DNA from: Rhizophagus clarus
Taxonomy: Eukaryota; Glomeromycota; Glomeromycetes; Glomerales; Glomeraceae
Direction: 5' to 3'
NCBI GenBank assembly: GCA_015698045.1
Contig: BLAL01000034.1
Coordinates: forward strand, 992,001 to 1,056,000
Length of the DNA: 64,000 bases
The translations under genes and the position numbers were made by a program. Below the pieces are notes generated by a model. The model was given only the letters and a program-made list of their open reading frames with translations, had not been told where the DNA came from and did no database searches. Positions 32,506 to 43,230 of this stretch are shown piece after piece; positions within the stretch are counted from its first letter, which is position 1, and every line of letters starts with the position of its first letter.

Positions 32506-35500
32506 CTTTTATTTTTATTTTGAATATTTACAAGTTTCTACATAATTTTATACTTATTGTTTTTATACATTGTATCATATTACTTGTGCAAAAAAAAATC
32601 TGGAACTAACCTTGGTATAATAAATGAAGCAACTAGGCCTTTCTCTGGTTTAACCAACCTTGATTATAAGCCTGGTCATGATAATCATGTGTATTTTCAA
32701 AATTTGTCTATCAGTAAAGATGATGTTACCCTTCTAAATACTTATCATCCTAATGAGATTTTTGATAAATATATAGTTCAGGTGGCAGGAAAGGGTTTTA
32801 CAATTGTTGATCACCCATCTAAAGTTTATGGGTTTTCCAATGCTCATGAATGCATTGATAGAAATTCGCCTCTTCACCTCGTTCTGGACATTGATGTGAG
32901 GCAAAAGCCCAATCTCATGAACCCCAAACTCCCTTCCTTAGATGAAAATAAAATTATTTGAGAAGATTTATTATATAGAATTTTTTTTATATTCTAATTT
33001 AAACCATCATTAGATACTTTTACCTTAACCAGTTTGTCTAATTCTGATAAATGTAGCTGATATATCATGTATTCCTATGCTTGTTTTATTGATTATAGAG
33101 ATCTTAGAGGTTTTATAAAAAAATTTGCCAATAGGATTGGGAAGCCATATTCAGAGTTTATTGATATTAGCCTTTATAAATCTCATTTCAGCTTTTGACT
33201 TTTAGATCAGCAAAGAAAGGTAGAGTTAAAAGATCTGTGATTTCTTTGGTTAAGAAAAGATATAGTAAGCTAGAAAATTATTTAGTTCAGCCTAAATTTG
33301 ATGCTTCTGAAATCTGGCCATGAACCTTTTTGCCTGATAAGCCAGAAAAAGAGAAATTTCAACCTATTGAGGATGAAACTGCTTTAAGCAAGGGAGCTAG
33401 TCAAGTTACCGCAAAATATGAATGGCTTGAGGTTGGCAACATTAGAAAGGGATTTGTCAACTTTCAAGCTTGGTCATTGGAAGTATGTCCTATTTGTAAT
33501 ATCAAACATGAAAAAGTTTAGTTATATGGCTTTCTTCTAAAAGATGGATGCTTTGTACTCAAATGCTATTGACAGAAATAATACAAATCTGATCATAGAG
33601 AATTGGCATTTAAGGGAGCATTAGATATAATCAAGCTGAAAGAAAAACCTAAACAAAAGATTGTTGATAGAATGGCCAATGCCATATATTCATATCCACT
33701 TTCTAAACTATCTGGAGAAGTTATTAATGTAAAGAAGATGGAAGATTTTTCAGAAGCTTATCCCAATTTCTTGAGCAAAGAATCCAATACAACTCTGATT
33801 TGCTCTCCTATGATGACGGGAAAAACAAAAGGTCTAAGAAAATATCTCAATTTCTTAGCCAAAAGCAAAGTCAAATTACCTTGCATTATCTGGATCTTAA
33901 ATTAACTGGACTCAGAATCTGTAATTATCAAGATAAACCAGTAAAATTTATATAGAAAAGTGCTCAATGTTACCATCTAAATTATAGGTAAAGTTGATAA
34001 TAAAGACCTGAAAATCTTATTAAAAAAGGTAATATGATACAAAATTTCTGCAGAGTCATGTGATTTGACTACCTTATATAGTAATGATCTTCGTTTTTAG
34101 CCAATCATCGTGCAAGTAAAAAATGATAAAATTGGTTTAAATTTGCCGGTCACATCTATTATAAGTTTCTGGGGTCCTGACAAACCAAACTTATCTGTAG
34201 ATAAATGGTCTCAGCCTGCCCACTAGTAGCTATTTTGGATGAAACTAATGCAATTCTCCACCAAATGAGTAATGGTACAAATGCACAGGAATCTGAAAAT
34301 GCAATGCATAATATACTAAAAACTGCCCAGCATGTACTTGCAATGGTTGCCTTTAGAAATGAATCAACTTTAACTTTTCTCAAAACTTATTGCGGTGAAA
34401 ATATTAGAATGATTGATAATAAATTTCAGCCTTTTGTAGGTAAAACTGTTGAGTATCTTTATGATCCAAATAGTGGAGCTAAAGCTATATGAATAGGATG
34501 TGAACTTTCACAGCAGGCAAACGTGTAGTATTCATTTTAACTAGTTGTAATATGACCTGAGCATTGGTAGAAAAAGCCTCTAAATTGCAAAGGCCAGATA
34601 ATTCTCTTGTCAAAGCCTGTGCTTATTATGGTGATATGGACAGAAAGCAACAAAAAAAGGACTTTTCAGGTATAAATTTTACTGCTTGGGGTGAACTTGA
34701 TTGCGTAGTTTATACAAGTGCAATAGAAGCAGGCTTATCTTTTGAAAAGGCTAACCACTTTAATGTGGTTATAGACATTACAAATATTGTAACACCAGTT
34801 AATGTTGAAGCCTTTGTTCAAATGATGTTCTGAATTTGTGATTGTAAAAAGCGTATACCATCTCTTTATTATCAAAAAAATTCTAGCAAACTTTTTTGCC
34901 CACCAGGTTACAAAAATATTGTGCTGAACTTAAGAGTGCTTGACCCAATGATTTGCCTATAGCAATAAGGGGCATCATGAATGAAATAAAAATAGTGTCA
35001 TATAAACTTGATCAAACACTTGCTGTAATATCATACCTTGAAGTTGAGCATCAAAAACATCTTTCTATAAGAAATTTTATTGAGATATCATGCAATTTTA
35101 TAGCTAGTACAGGCGCTCTCTTCAGCTTATAAAAATGAATGAAAGCCAAGGAGTTATAGGGAATCGCAAAAAAGTTTGCAATGAGATTAGAGCTGAAGCA
35201 TTAGTTATTAAGAATACAGATTTTAATGCTTAAGTTTGATCAAGAACGTTCTGTCACAGATACTATATTACTTAAATGTTACTATTTGTGGAATCTTTAT
35301 GGCAAAGACATGGATATAGAAGATTGGAATAATCTATGCAATAAAAAATTTGTGGAAAGTTTTGGCCCACCTGAACCTTGAAAACACTTCTTGTGATTGT
35401 CTCACTTTCAAAGGCAAGGTTATGATAAGGAGAGCGCAATAACAGGGTTAGAAACCAAAGATATTGCACAATGGGAAGATACCTATTATAAAGCCAGAAA

Positions 35501-35602
35501 AATGTTGAGAAATTAGTAGCAGAAGACTTGCACAAATCATACTCAGCTAATCATTGGAAGATTACAAGAGAACTTTTTCAAATATTAGACTTTACTGGTA
35601 TA

Positions 35603-36898
35603 CAGTTTATGACATAAATATTTGGAATTTTATCACGATATGTAAACATATAATAAATTTTAATTTTTTTACTTCAAATTTATTACATTAATAGTTTAAA
35701 ATATGCAGATAAACATATGTCAAAAATCAATAATTTATTATGTAACCATTTTTTTCTATGACCATGTTAATCTGATCTGATATACTATCTGCTAAATTAA
35801 AGAAAACATTTTGATCGATGTTATCCCATTCTTGTTGAATTATGCCCTAAAAATCATCTCCACTAAGTGATTTTTTTTTCATAATCCAATTATTGACCAT
35901 TTTTTCTACATTCCCTTTGAGAATTGCCCATAGATTCTCGATAGGATTCAGGTCAGGTGAATTAGCTAGCCAATCAATAACCGGAACATTGTTAATCACA
36001 AAAAATTGTTGAGTAAGCTTTGCAGTGTGTGTAGGCGTATTATCTTGCTGAAATTTCCATCCATAACCAGCATGATAAGCATTAGGAAGTAATTGAAATT
36101 GAAGAATTTCATGGTATTTAGCAGAGTTCATTTTTCCTGTAAAAAGTGCAACTCCAATTGGTCCTTGATGGGAAAATGCATCTCAAACATGCACTTTGTA
36201 TGGATGTTTTACCATAGGATGTGATGGATGTAAATTGCCAGCTTTGTAATGCACAATTTGAGTATTATGGAATGTCTGAAACATACTTTCATCTGAAAAA
36301 ATCGTGTGAGACCAGTCATCTTGAATGTGATTTAAGGCCTATTGAAAACGAGCTTCAATATGACTTGCCTTAAGAAAAGGAACAGGTTGTGGCTTACAAA
36401 CAATATAATTAAGTTTATTTTTAAGCGTATGTTAAACAGTCCGGGTTGATACATTAAGATTTGGATATAAATTATTCAGCTTTGTGGTCATTAGAGCTGA
36501 AGTTGTAACATTATCATTTTTAAGAAGACGACCAAGATATTGACGTTTTGTGGGAGAAAGAATAAGAGGACGGCCAGGAATGGGTAAGTGCTTAACACTT
36601 CCTGTTTTTTTTAGCGGTTGACAATATCATATACTGTAGACTTGGAAAAACCAGTTATTTTAATTATTTCAGAAGGTTTTCGTATGTTATTATCCCATAG
36701 TTCCTTTACGGTTAACTGTTGTATTTCTAATTCTGAAGTGGGTGCCATGAATTTGTTTTACCTCTGATAAACAATCAGATGAGAATTTTTGTGTTTATAT
36801 TTATATTTAAAAGGGGCTGGTAAATGTCCATTTTAGTTATTATTTTGATTGCACATGACCATAAAAACAAAAATTCTGGATATTTATGTCATGAACTG
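35603..36898 (-). mobile_element. Tc1-type transposon, 1.3 kb, inserted in the helicase gene
   Basis: Ends CAGTTTATGACATAAATATT (left) and CAGTTCATGACATAAATATC (right, minus strand), TA at 35601-35602 and 36899-36900. It has the standard Tc1 length and one transposase on minus. The primase-helicase reading continues on the far side. Confidence 0.92.
35727..36748 (-). pseudogene. Tc1 DD34E transposase, a few stops and a shift
   Basis: ATG at 36748. MAPTSELEIQQLTVKELWDN opens a helix-turn-helix region with GFSKSTVYDIVNR. HTIFSDESMFQTF holds the first Asp. The last third (from 36131) is open: WKFQQDNTPTHTAKLTQQF and ANSPDLNPIENLWAILK give the second Asp and the Glu, 34 residues apart. It ends in a TGA at 35729-35727. 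Lesions include stops near 36615, 36430, 36340 and 36185 and one frame change, so it is dead. Confidence 0.85.
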
Positions 36899-37291
36899 TA
36901 GATGACAAGTATATTCTTTCTGGCAATATAGTATCAGAAATATTCATACAATTATGTAAAAGGTTTATAGAAATCCAGAATCAGTCTTTATTACTCTTCA
37001 GCTTTAAAGTCTCATGCAAAAGAAAAGCCAGACCTTAATTCAGCTATAAAAGCAATTAATGCAATTGTTAGTAATTATTGTGGATATACTATAAAAAGTA
37101 AGTGAAAATTAATTTGTTCTAAGAAATAGCAAACCTGGAAACATTTATACTGAATTAATCATCAGCCATATAACGGTATTAGTTTTAGAGATAAAGGCGT
37201 ACCAGAGCTTCCACCATATAGGCCAAAAACAGATAATGATATTCAGGAATTCTTTGATTCTATAGAATGTGAAAAACAATACTTTGGCTAG

Positions 37292-38385
37292 ATTATTATT
37301 CAGCTAGATGTCTTGACTATATCTGACTTTGTTTTAGTTTTTTTACTTTTGTGCTAAGCATGGTCATAAATTCTGCCATGTGCTACAGATTCCAGTATCA
37401 GAATAGGTTAGCTCATTACAGATAGGGCATATTGTTCTAGGATGAGCATTATAATGTCTGGTACATCCTAAATCACTCACCATCTCTCTTGATATATTGG
37501 CAGATAAAATGATCTTTACAAAAGGGGTCGTTAAAGCGGGGTAGAATTGGCCGGAATTACGGCATTAAGAAATTACGTATGTGATAAATAATGGATGTGA
37601 TAAATATGTTTTTACTAACTGAAAAAATTTTAAGTCCCCGGAATACTTAGTAAAAATGAAGAATGGAGGATGTGACACCGTGTGACAATTATTTTTACTA
37701 TGATTACGTGAATCTACCCCGCTTTAATGGTCCCCCATACAAGATAATTTTGATACTAATTATCTCAAAACTTCATCTTCACTTTTATTATAGATATTCA
37801 AAATTGTGTTATACCAGTCTGCAAAGCACCTTAATGGTAGAGCATAAGCTATATCATTTTTTTTTTGCTCCTAGTCAAGAGCCATTTCTGTTATTTTCTT
37901 TTTTTAAAGAAGTATAGTTCTGAGAGAATTTTTCAAATTGAACTTTTTCTCACATAATATAACTAGATAACAGTTAGTATTGACATGGCTACTAAAACAG
38001 CTACCTCAAAGACCCAAAAACCTAAAGCTAATAACTTTGTATTGGTCTTAGAGTAGTTCCTAGAAAAGTATAATTTGTCAGCTGACTTCACTCCAGAATA
38101 ATATCTTCCTCAGTATCACCACAAAATTTTTCCACCCCCCACGTGACCTTAAAATTTTGTCACTGGTGTCACACCCTTCACTTTCTCATTTTTCATTTCC
38201 ATCATATAAATTATCAATAACAAATAACATGATTTTCATCAAACTTCAGTATTCATTAGCATTTAACCTTGCAATCGACTGTAGCCCATTGGAAAAAATC
38301 TTAATGCCAGGAAAACATGGAATTGCTGTTAGATGATGGTCTACTTCCTCAACTAATTTATTACCATTATTGTGTTGCAATTTTA
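37292..38385. other. Unassigned stretch with a small MITE
   Basis: Minus-strand 37500-37300 has Cys-containing scraps (RCPFCKDHFICQYIKRDGE-like) of no known family. 37984-38120 on + reads MATKTATSKTQKPKANNFVL before stops, also unrecognised. 37827-37850 resembles a tRNA D-arm (AATGGTAGAGCA) without a B box. Confidence 0.35.
37524..37735. mobile_element. MITE, ~212 bp, terminal inverted repeats GGGGxCxxTTAAAGCGGGG
   Basis: The left end GGGGTCGTTAAAGCGGGGTA and the right end (minus strand) GGGGACCATTAAAGCGGGGTA-type match over about 24 bp. No coding content. A target duplication is not clear. Confidence 0.7.
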
Positions 38386-38694
38386 TCGCCGTTTTCGAAT
38401 TAGTGTGATCGGCACTAAATTTGCTAATTAAATAAAAAATTGACTTCGGGACTACAAAAAAAAACTAACATGTGCACATATATAATAATAAATATTATTT
38501 GATTAACATCATGCTAAGCCACTGTTGTATCACCTTTTTCATAATTTAGTTATCATAGTCGCGTTTTTTCGTTAGTAGCTTATAGACTGGTAAGTAAACA
38601 ATTCCTAACTAATTCCAAAGATTCCATAAATTCCGAATAATTACAAATGTAGTCTGTAATAAACAGTCTTTTATTTTTATAGGTAAACTCAAGT

Positions 38695-39793
38695 ATGCCT
38701 AAAGAATTTAGTGAAGACTTATATTGGCGCATTATTTATCTTTATATCGATGGTTTGTCAACTGTAGAAATTGCCAATACATTGCATATGAGTAAGGGCG
38801 TTGTAAATAAAATAAAAAAGAGATATAACCGCTGGGCTTGTGTTATAAATCCTTTTAGAGGTGTCCTGGACGAAGAAAGCTCTTTAACAGAAGAGATATG
38901 ATTATACTTAGAAATCTTGTTAGCGAAAAAGTGGACTGGTATTTAGATGAGTTAGTATATGAAATGGAATCTCTAACAGGGAAAAGAGCGTCTATTGCAG
39001 CACTTTGGCGGTCACTTCAGTATTTAGGAATTACTAGAAAAAAGGTAAATATATTATTTGATATTTATTATAAATAATTGATGTAATAAAATTACTAAAA
39101 GTTTTTTTTGCTATGTAGTTACAAAAAGCAGCATTAGAAAGAAATGAAATCGTACGTGCACATTATTTAGCTACAATTGGTGAGCATTATACTCGAAATC
39201 AACTTATTTTTATTGATGAAAGTGCTAAAGATGAAAGAAGTCTCTCCCGACTATATGGATATTCACTTAGAAATACTCCTGCTCAAAAAAAAGTGGTTTT
39301 TGTAAGAGGGAAACGATATACCATTCTGCCTGCTCTTACACTAGATGGATTTGTTGCTATTGATATATTTGAAGGATCATGTGATAAAAAGAAATTTGTT
39401 GACTTTGTTCTTGATCAAGTGGTAAGCAACAACATGAATTTTTATTTTATTTGTTTATACAATTGACAAGATCATTATTTTTTTTAGGTGCCAATAATGA
39501 ATCCATATCCAGGAGACAATAGTGTTATTGTAATGGATAATGCTAGAATTCATCATGATAATGAATTAGTGGCTTTATTAGAGGGATTAGGATGCCATGT
39601 TGTCTTTCTTCCACCTTATTCTCCAGATTTTAATCCAATTGAAACTGCGTTTTCAACCATCAAATCATGGATTAGACATAATCGTGATTTTATGAAAGCT
39701 TGTAATGATCCTATATATGTATTATTAGTTGCATGTAGTCAAATTACACCTCAAATGGCACAAACATTTTTTGAAGCATCAATTTATGTTTAG
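38695..39793 (+). pseudogene. Tc1/mariner DD34E transposase, copy 2 (one-base deletion in exon 1)
   Basis: Exons 38695-39044, 39119-39421 and 39488-39793. Exons 2 and 3 are open, with LIFIDESAKDERSLSRLYGY, VIVMDNARIHHD and LPPYSPDFNPIE, the complete DD34E set. Exon 1 is 350 nt instead of 351: GTGTCCTGG replaces GTGTTCCTGG near 38862, shifting frame after NPFRGV. It is otherwise the same 319-codon plan as copy 1. It is possible that the family is still active elsewhere in the genome. Confidence 0.9.
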
Positions 39794-39888
39794 AATACTA
39801 ATTTTATTAGAAATTTATTTAGAAGTCAATTTATTAGATTTATTAGAAAAAAATAAAAGATATATTCAACTACATATAAGAAAAAATT

Positions 39889-41590
39889 TCAAAATCTTTG
39901 AGCTGCTTGTTTGATATTTTTCTGCCACCCAATCTTTACTACTCCTAGTCGTTGCAATTGCTCATCTGACAATTCTTTGATTATATTTACAGTAATTTCT
40001 TCTTCAAGAAAAGTATTCTCAAAATTAGAATACACATTGCAATTATGTTTGTGATCTAGACTATTGAGAAATTCTCCAATTGAAGGTAATGAATTTAGTG
40101 ATGCTAAATTAGCATTTGAATTATTAGAATTATGCGTTGTTGATTGTTCTTGAAAAGTAGAATGTTGATAAAATTGGGATGGTAATTGAATAATGATAGG
40201 AACAGGAGTAGTGGGTGCGTGACTAACTTGTGCTTGCATTGCCAAATTATTCTTATTGACGGATATACTTGATTTGACATCAAATGTTGGATAAGAGGGA
40301 GGTACTTCATAGGTAGTTCCTTTGTTTATCTAATAAAAATAATAAAAGATTTTTATTTTTATTATGCAAAACAAAATTATTTCTGTTGAAAATCTTACTA
40401 TTTCACGAGCCCAAAGTTGTAGTCTTGCAGGATTGAGTTGCAAATGGCGATTTTCTTGAACAAAACATGGTGTTGCATGTATATTACATTTATACATTTC
40501 ACATAAAGTAGAAATAACTTCAGATCGGGTCCTTTCTTCTTTTGATAAATCCTCTTCACGAATAACACGTGATTTTTTTTTCTTTGTACGTTGTAATTCT
40601 TCAGTTGAAGAAAATTCACTTTCATCTGAACTCTAAAAAAAGTAAAATGTTAAAATTTATCTATTACAAAATAAATTTACTATAATAAAAAGATTTTACC
40701 TTTCTGTGTGATTTTTTTTTCTTTGTTTTATTATCTCTCACAACTACTATAATTGACATTTTTTTACCAGCTAAAATCACTCTTTTATACTCACTAATAA
40801 ATTCTTGAAAATCCAATTCATCTTCAAGTTCATTTGATGGTCCGCGCGCATTTACTGCTTTATATGAGATCATATAATCCTTTGACATGACTTTTTTCCT
40901 CAAAGACTTTTGAACAACTAAATTTATTTTCTCTATAAACTTATTATAATTGACAGGTTCAATACTCAAAGTTTTTGCCGTAGGATCTTTTATATTTTTA
41001 CTTTTAACAATAATCTGCACTTTTATTTCTTCAAGATCACTATCTTCTTCTTCCTCTACATCATAATCACCATTTTCCTCTTCAGAATAGTCACTACTCA
41101 CCAAAGAGAATATTTGATCTTCTTTATTAACATAATCAACCTCTCTTTCATTTGATGGATCTTCTTTCTTTTCATTAACATTAACAACTTCTTTTTCGTT
41201 TGATGAACCATCTAAAGCAATTATATTATCATCATTTTCTTTTTTTTGAATTTGTTGTGCTTTTTTATCAGCACTTCTATATCGCTGGATTTGACTATTA
41301 CAAGTGCTACAAAAGGTATAAGAAAATGGCTTTTCAAAGTTACTATTATAGCCAAACTTGATATTAGCATCAAATAAATATTTATTTGCTGTTGGAAATG
41401 ATAAGTCTGGAGTAAAAGAACGCTGATAAATTTGTTGCCCGCGTTTTGGATATTTAGTTCTTGTTGGTTGCTTATTTTTATTACATTTACATGGATTTTG
41501 TTGTGGAAATTCAAAACAATATAAACATTTTTGGCATGAATAACATGTACCTAAGAGGTACTTACAATTAACTTCTGTAACTTCTGCCAT
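39889..41590 (-). CDS. Accessory protein of the two-gene mariner: Cys-rich N-terminus, acidic middle, SAM-like C-terminus
   Basis: Three exons on minus: 41590-40700, 40632-40399 and 40329-39889, all phase 0 with GT-AG introns of 67 and 69 nt; 521 residues and no internal stop. Residues 1-110 hold clustered Cys (CKYLLGTCYSCQKCLYC, CKCNKNK, CSTCNSQ), probably zinc-binding. Residues 115-185 are strongly acidic. Then a basic segment (DNKTKKKKSHRK), an Asn/Ser/Pro-rich linker, and a final ELSDEQLQRLGVVKIGWQKN segment that reads like helices of a SAM domain. It converges on the transposase, whose stop is 96 bp away, and both genes are inside the same inverted ends. Role unknown: DNA binding, targeting or assembly are guesses. 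Confidence 0.75.
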
Positions 41591-42480
41591 TTGAATAGCT
41601 TTAGACGCGAAAAATTCAACTTTTTTTTCGTGATATTTTATTTAAGCACTAAATTAGAAAAGAGTGACACTGCAGAACACATGATCACTAAAAAAAAATT
41701 GTTTTTTAGTTGTTTTCGAGTGTTTTCGGTGTTTTCGGTGTTTTCAGTTAGATAATTTTAATTGATCGATAAATCACCTGATCACACTAATTCGAAAACG
41801 GCGATAAAATCTCACACGTGAAATTAATTTGATAACAAAATAAACTCAAATCTAAATGGTGCATTCTATCAGGAATGGTAGCCAAGTAAATATTTATGTT
41901 TCTTGATAATATAAATATTTATAATTAATATAAATATATGTTGTTATAATTATTTCTGCTTTTGTATATTTATGGCAAATCCCAAAAAAAATTAAGTACA
42001 GATTCTATGAAAACAGATTTTTGTGTATCATTTTCAAAATGTTTACGCATTTTATCATGAGTTCTTGGTATTACATCATTAGATGATAAGTCTATATTTG
42101 CAAAATCGTTCTTTTCAACTAAACAAAAGTAACATAGAAGGCTTGAATTGGAAGATTTATAAACTAAACAAAAATTTGCAGCTTCTGGCCAATCTGCAAT
42201 AATAGTTGAAACTCTAGGATAAAACCAGATATTTTCATTGTTTACACAAAGGTCTATACTATTTTTTAACAGAATAATTGGTTCTAGTAAATGACATAAA
42301 GATTTATGAAAGGTTTCACAAACAAATTCTTTATTTGCAGCTTCTAAAATTGGTAAATATCCAAAAAGTTGCTTTGCATCTGGTTTATTACGATGCCATA
42401 TTGGGATATTACCTAATGTAATATATATTGAATGCAATTGATTTTTCCCCAATGTATCTGTAGTTGTTGCTATAGTTGTT

Positions 42481-43230
42481 TCTGAAATTTCAATTGGCAA
42501 ATCTGAAATCCGAAATTACTAAATTATGTAAATACATAATTAATTACATAAATCTGTAATTAATTACGTAAATCCGTAATTATACACTCCAAAATTCTAA
42601 AATTTGTATAACAGTATGGAAGTATGAATATTTCTGGATCCAGTGATCCGAATTTAACGATCTTACTCTCATTCGATTCGGCTCATCAAGACGAATCTAA
42701 TGATATGTATTGCAATACTCTAGCATTGATATTTATGAAGTTATCTCACTGCAAATATTTAGTGATTATTGGTGCCGAAGCATGATCTAGTGATTGGATT
42801 TTTATATTCTTGTTATCATACGATTCGTCTCATCAAGACGAATCTAATGATGGGTATTGTAGCATTCTAGCATCGATATTGACGAAGTTATCTCACTGCA
42901 AATATTTAGTGATTATTGGTGTCGAAGCACGATCTAGTGATTGGAATTTTACGTTCTTATTATCATTAGATTCGTCTCGCTGAGACGAATCGAATGACGG
43001 CAAGATCATCAATATAGGATAACTAGTTGCAGAGTTATGATTTACTAAATTTTTAAATATAATTCGGCCAAAATTTAGGTTAATTCTGGCCAAATATTTT
43101 CGTAATACGAAATTAAATACGGAATCCGAAATTAAATACGGAATTCGGATCTTTCCTAATAAATTACTTAATAATTACGGAATTACGGAATTATGTAATT
43201 CTGTAATACGAAATTAATTTCAAATACAAG
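42481..43230. mobile_element. 750-bp non-autonomous element with 10-bp target duplication
   Basis: TATAGTTGTT occurs at 42471-42480 and 43231-43240. Removing one copy and the insert restores the Plavaka reading frame. Sub-terminal zones on both sides are rich in ATTACGTAATT/ATTACGGAATT words in opposite orientation. The centre is the 147-bp repeat array. No gene. Confidence 0.82.
42655..43010. repeat. 147-bp tandem repeats, each with a 33-nt hairpin
   Basis: Hairpins CATTAGATTCGTCT-loop-AGACGAATCTAATG (consensus) sit at 42670-42702, 42817-42849 and 42964-42996, exactly 147 bp apart. Between them AGTTATCTCACTGCAAATAT and TTAGTGATTATTGGT are shared. The third hairpin has CGCTG-type loop changes with the arms still pairing. 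Confidence 0.85.

Larger units (their letters stand above)
32557..37291 (+). pseudogene. Primase (AEP-type) plus SF2 origin-binding-type helicase, decayed, split by a Tc1 element
   Basis: In order on +: LHLVLDIDVRQ (AEP motif I, hDhD) at about 32878; CS-stop-YIMYS near 33055 where the family has a CSWHI-like motif II; FIDISLYKSHFSF near 33158 (motif III); CPICNIKHEK (Zn-binding Cys pair) near 33490; SPMMTGKT (Walker A) at about 33807; AILDETN (DEXH-type motif II) near 34233; TFTAGKRVVFILTSCNMT; YTSAIEAGLSFE and EAFVQMMF (motifs V and VI) to about 34830; then lineage-specific C-terminal parts at 34900-35600 and, after the 35603-36898 insertion, 36900-37291. The architecture resembles primase-helicases of mobile or viral replicons. 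Many stops and shifts make it inactive. Host, viral or transposon origin cannot be settled here. Confidence 0.65.
38386..41804 (+). mobile_element. Two-gene Tc1/mariner-like transposon, copy 2
   Basis: Ends TCGCCGTTTTCGAATTAGTG on the left and on the right (minus strand), perfect over at least 20 bp. TA at 38384-38385 and 41805-41806. 3.4 kb, collinear with copy 1 but keeping C and G at most positions where copy 1 has T or A, so it is the better preserved copy. Confidence 0.94.

Noticed and set aside
32329..32523. 64-codon frame with HFDYLGYH repeats as a small protein
   Set aside because: It is the translation of the 24-bp direct repeats; one unit is 23 bp and shifts the frame. Kept as a repeat.
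37827..37850. tRNA-like D-arm (TAATGGTAGAGCATAAGC)
   Set aside because: No anticodon arm, T-arm or B box follows, so neither a tRNA nor a convincing tRNA-derived SINE.
42655..43010. CRISPR-like array (regularly spaced hairpin repeats)
   Set aside because: Spacers are nearly identical to each other and the genome is eukaryotic; it is a 147-bp tandem repeat.
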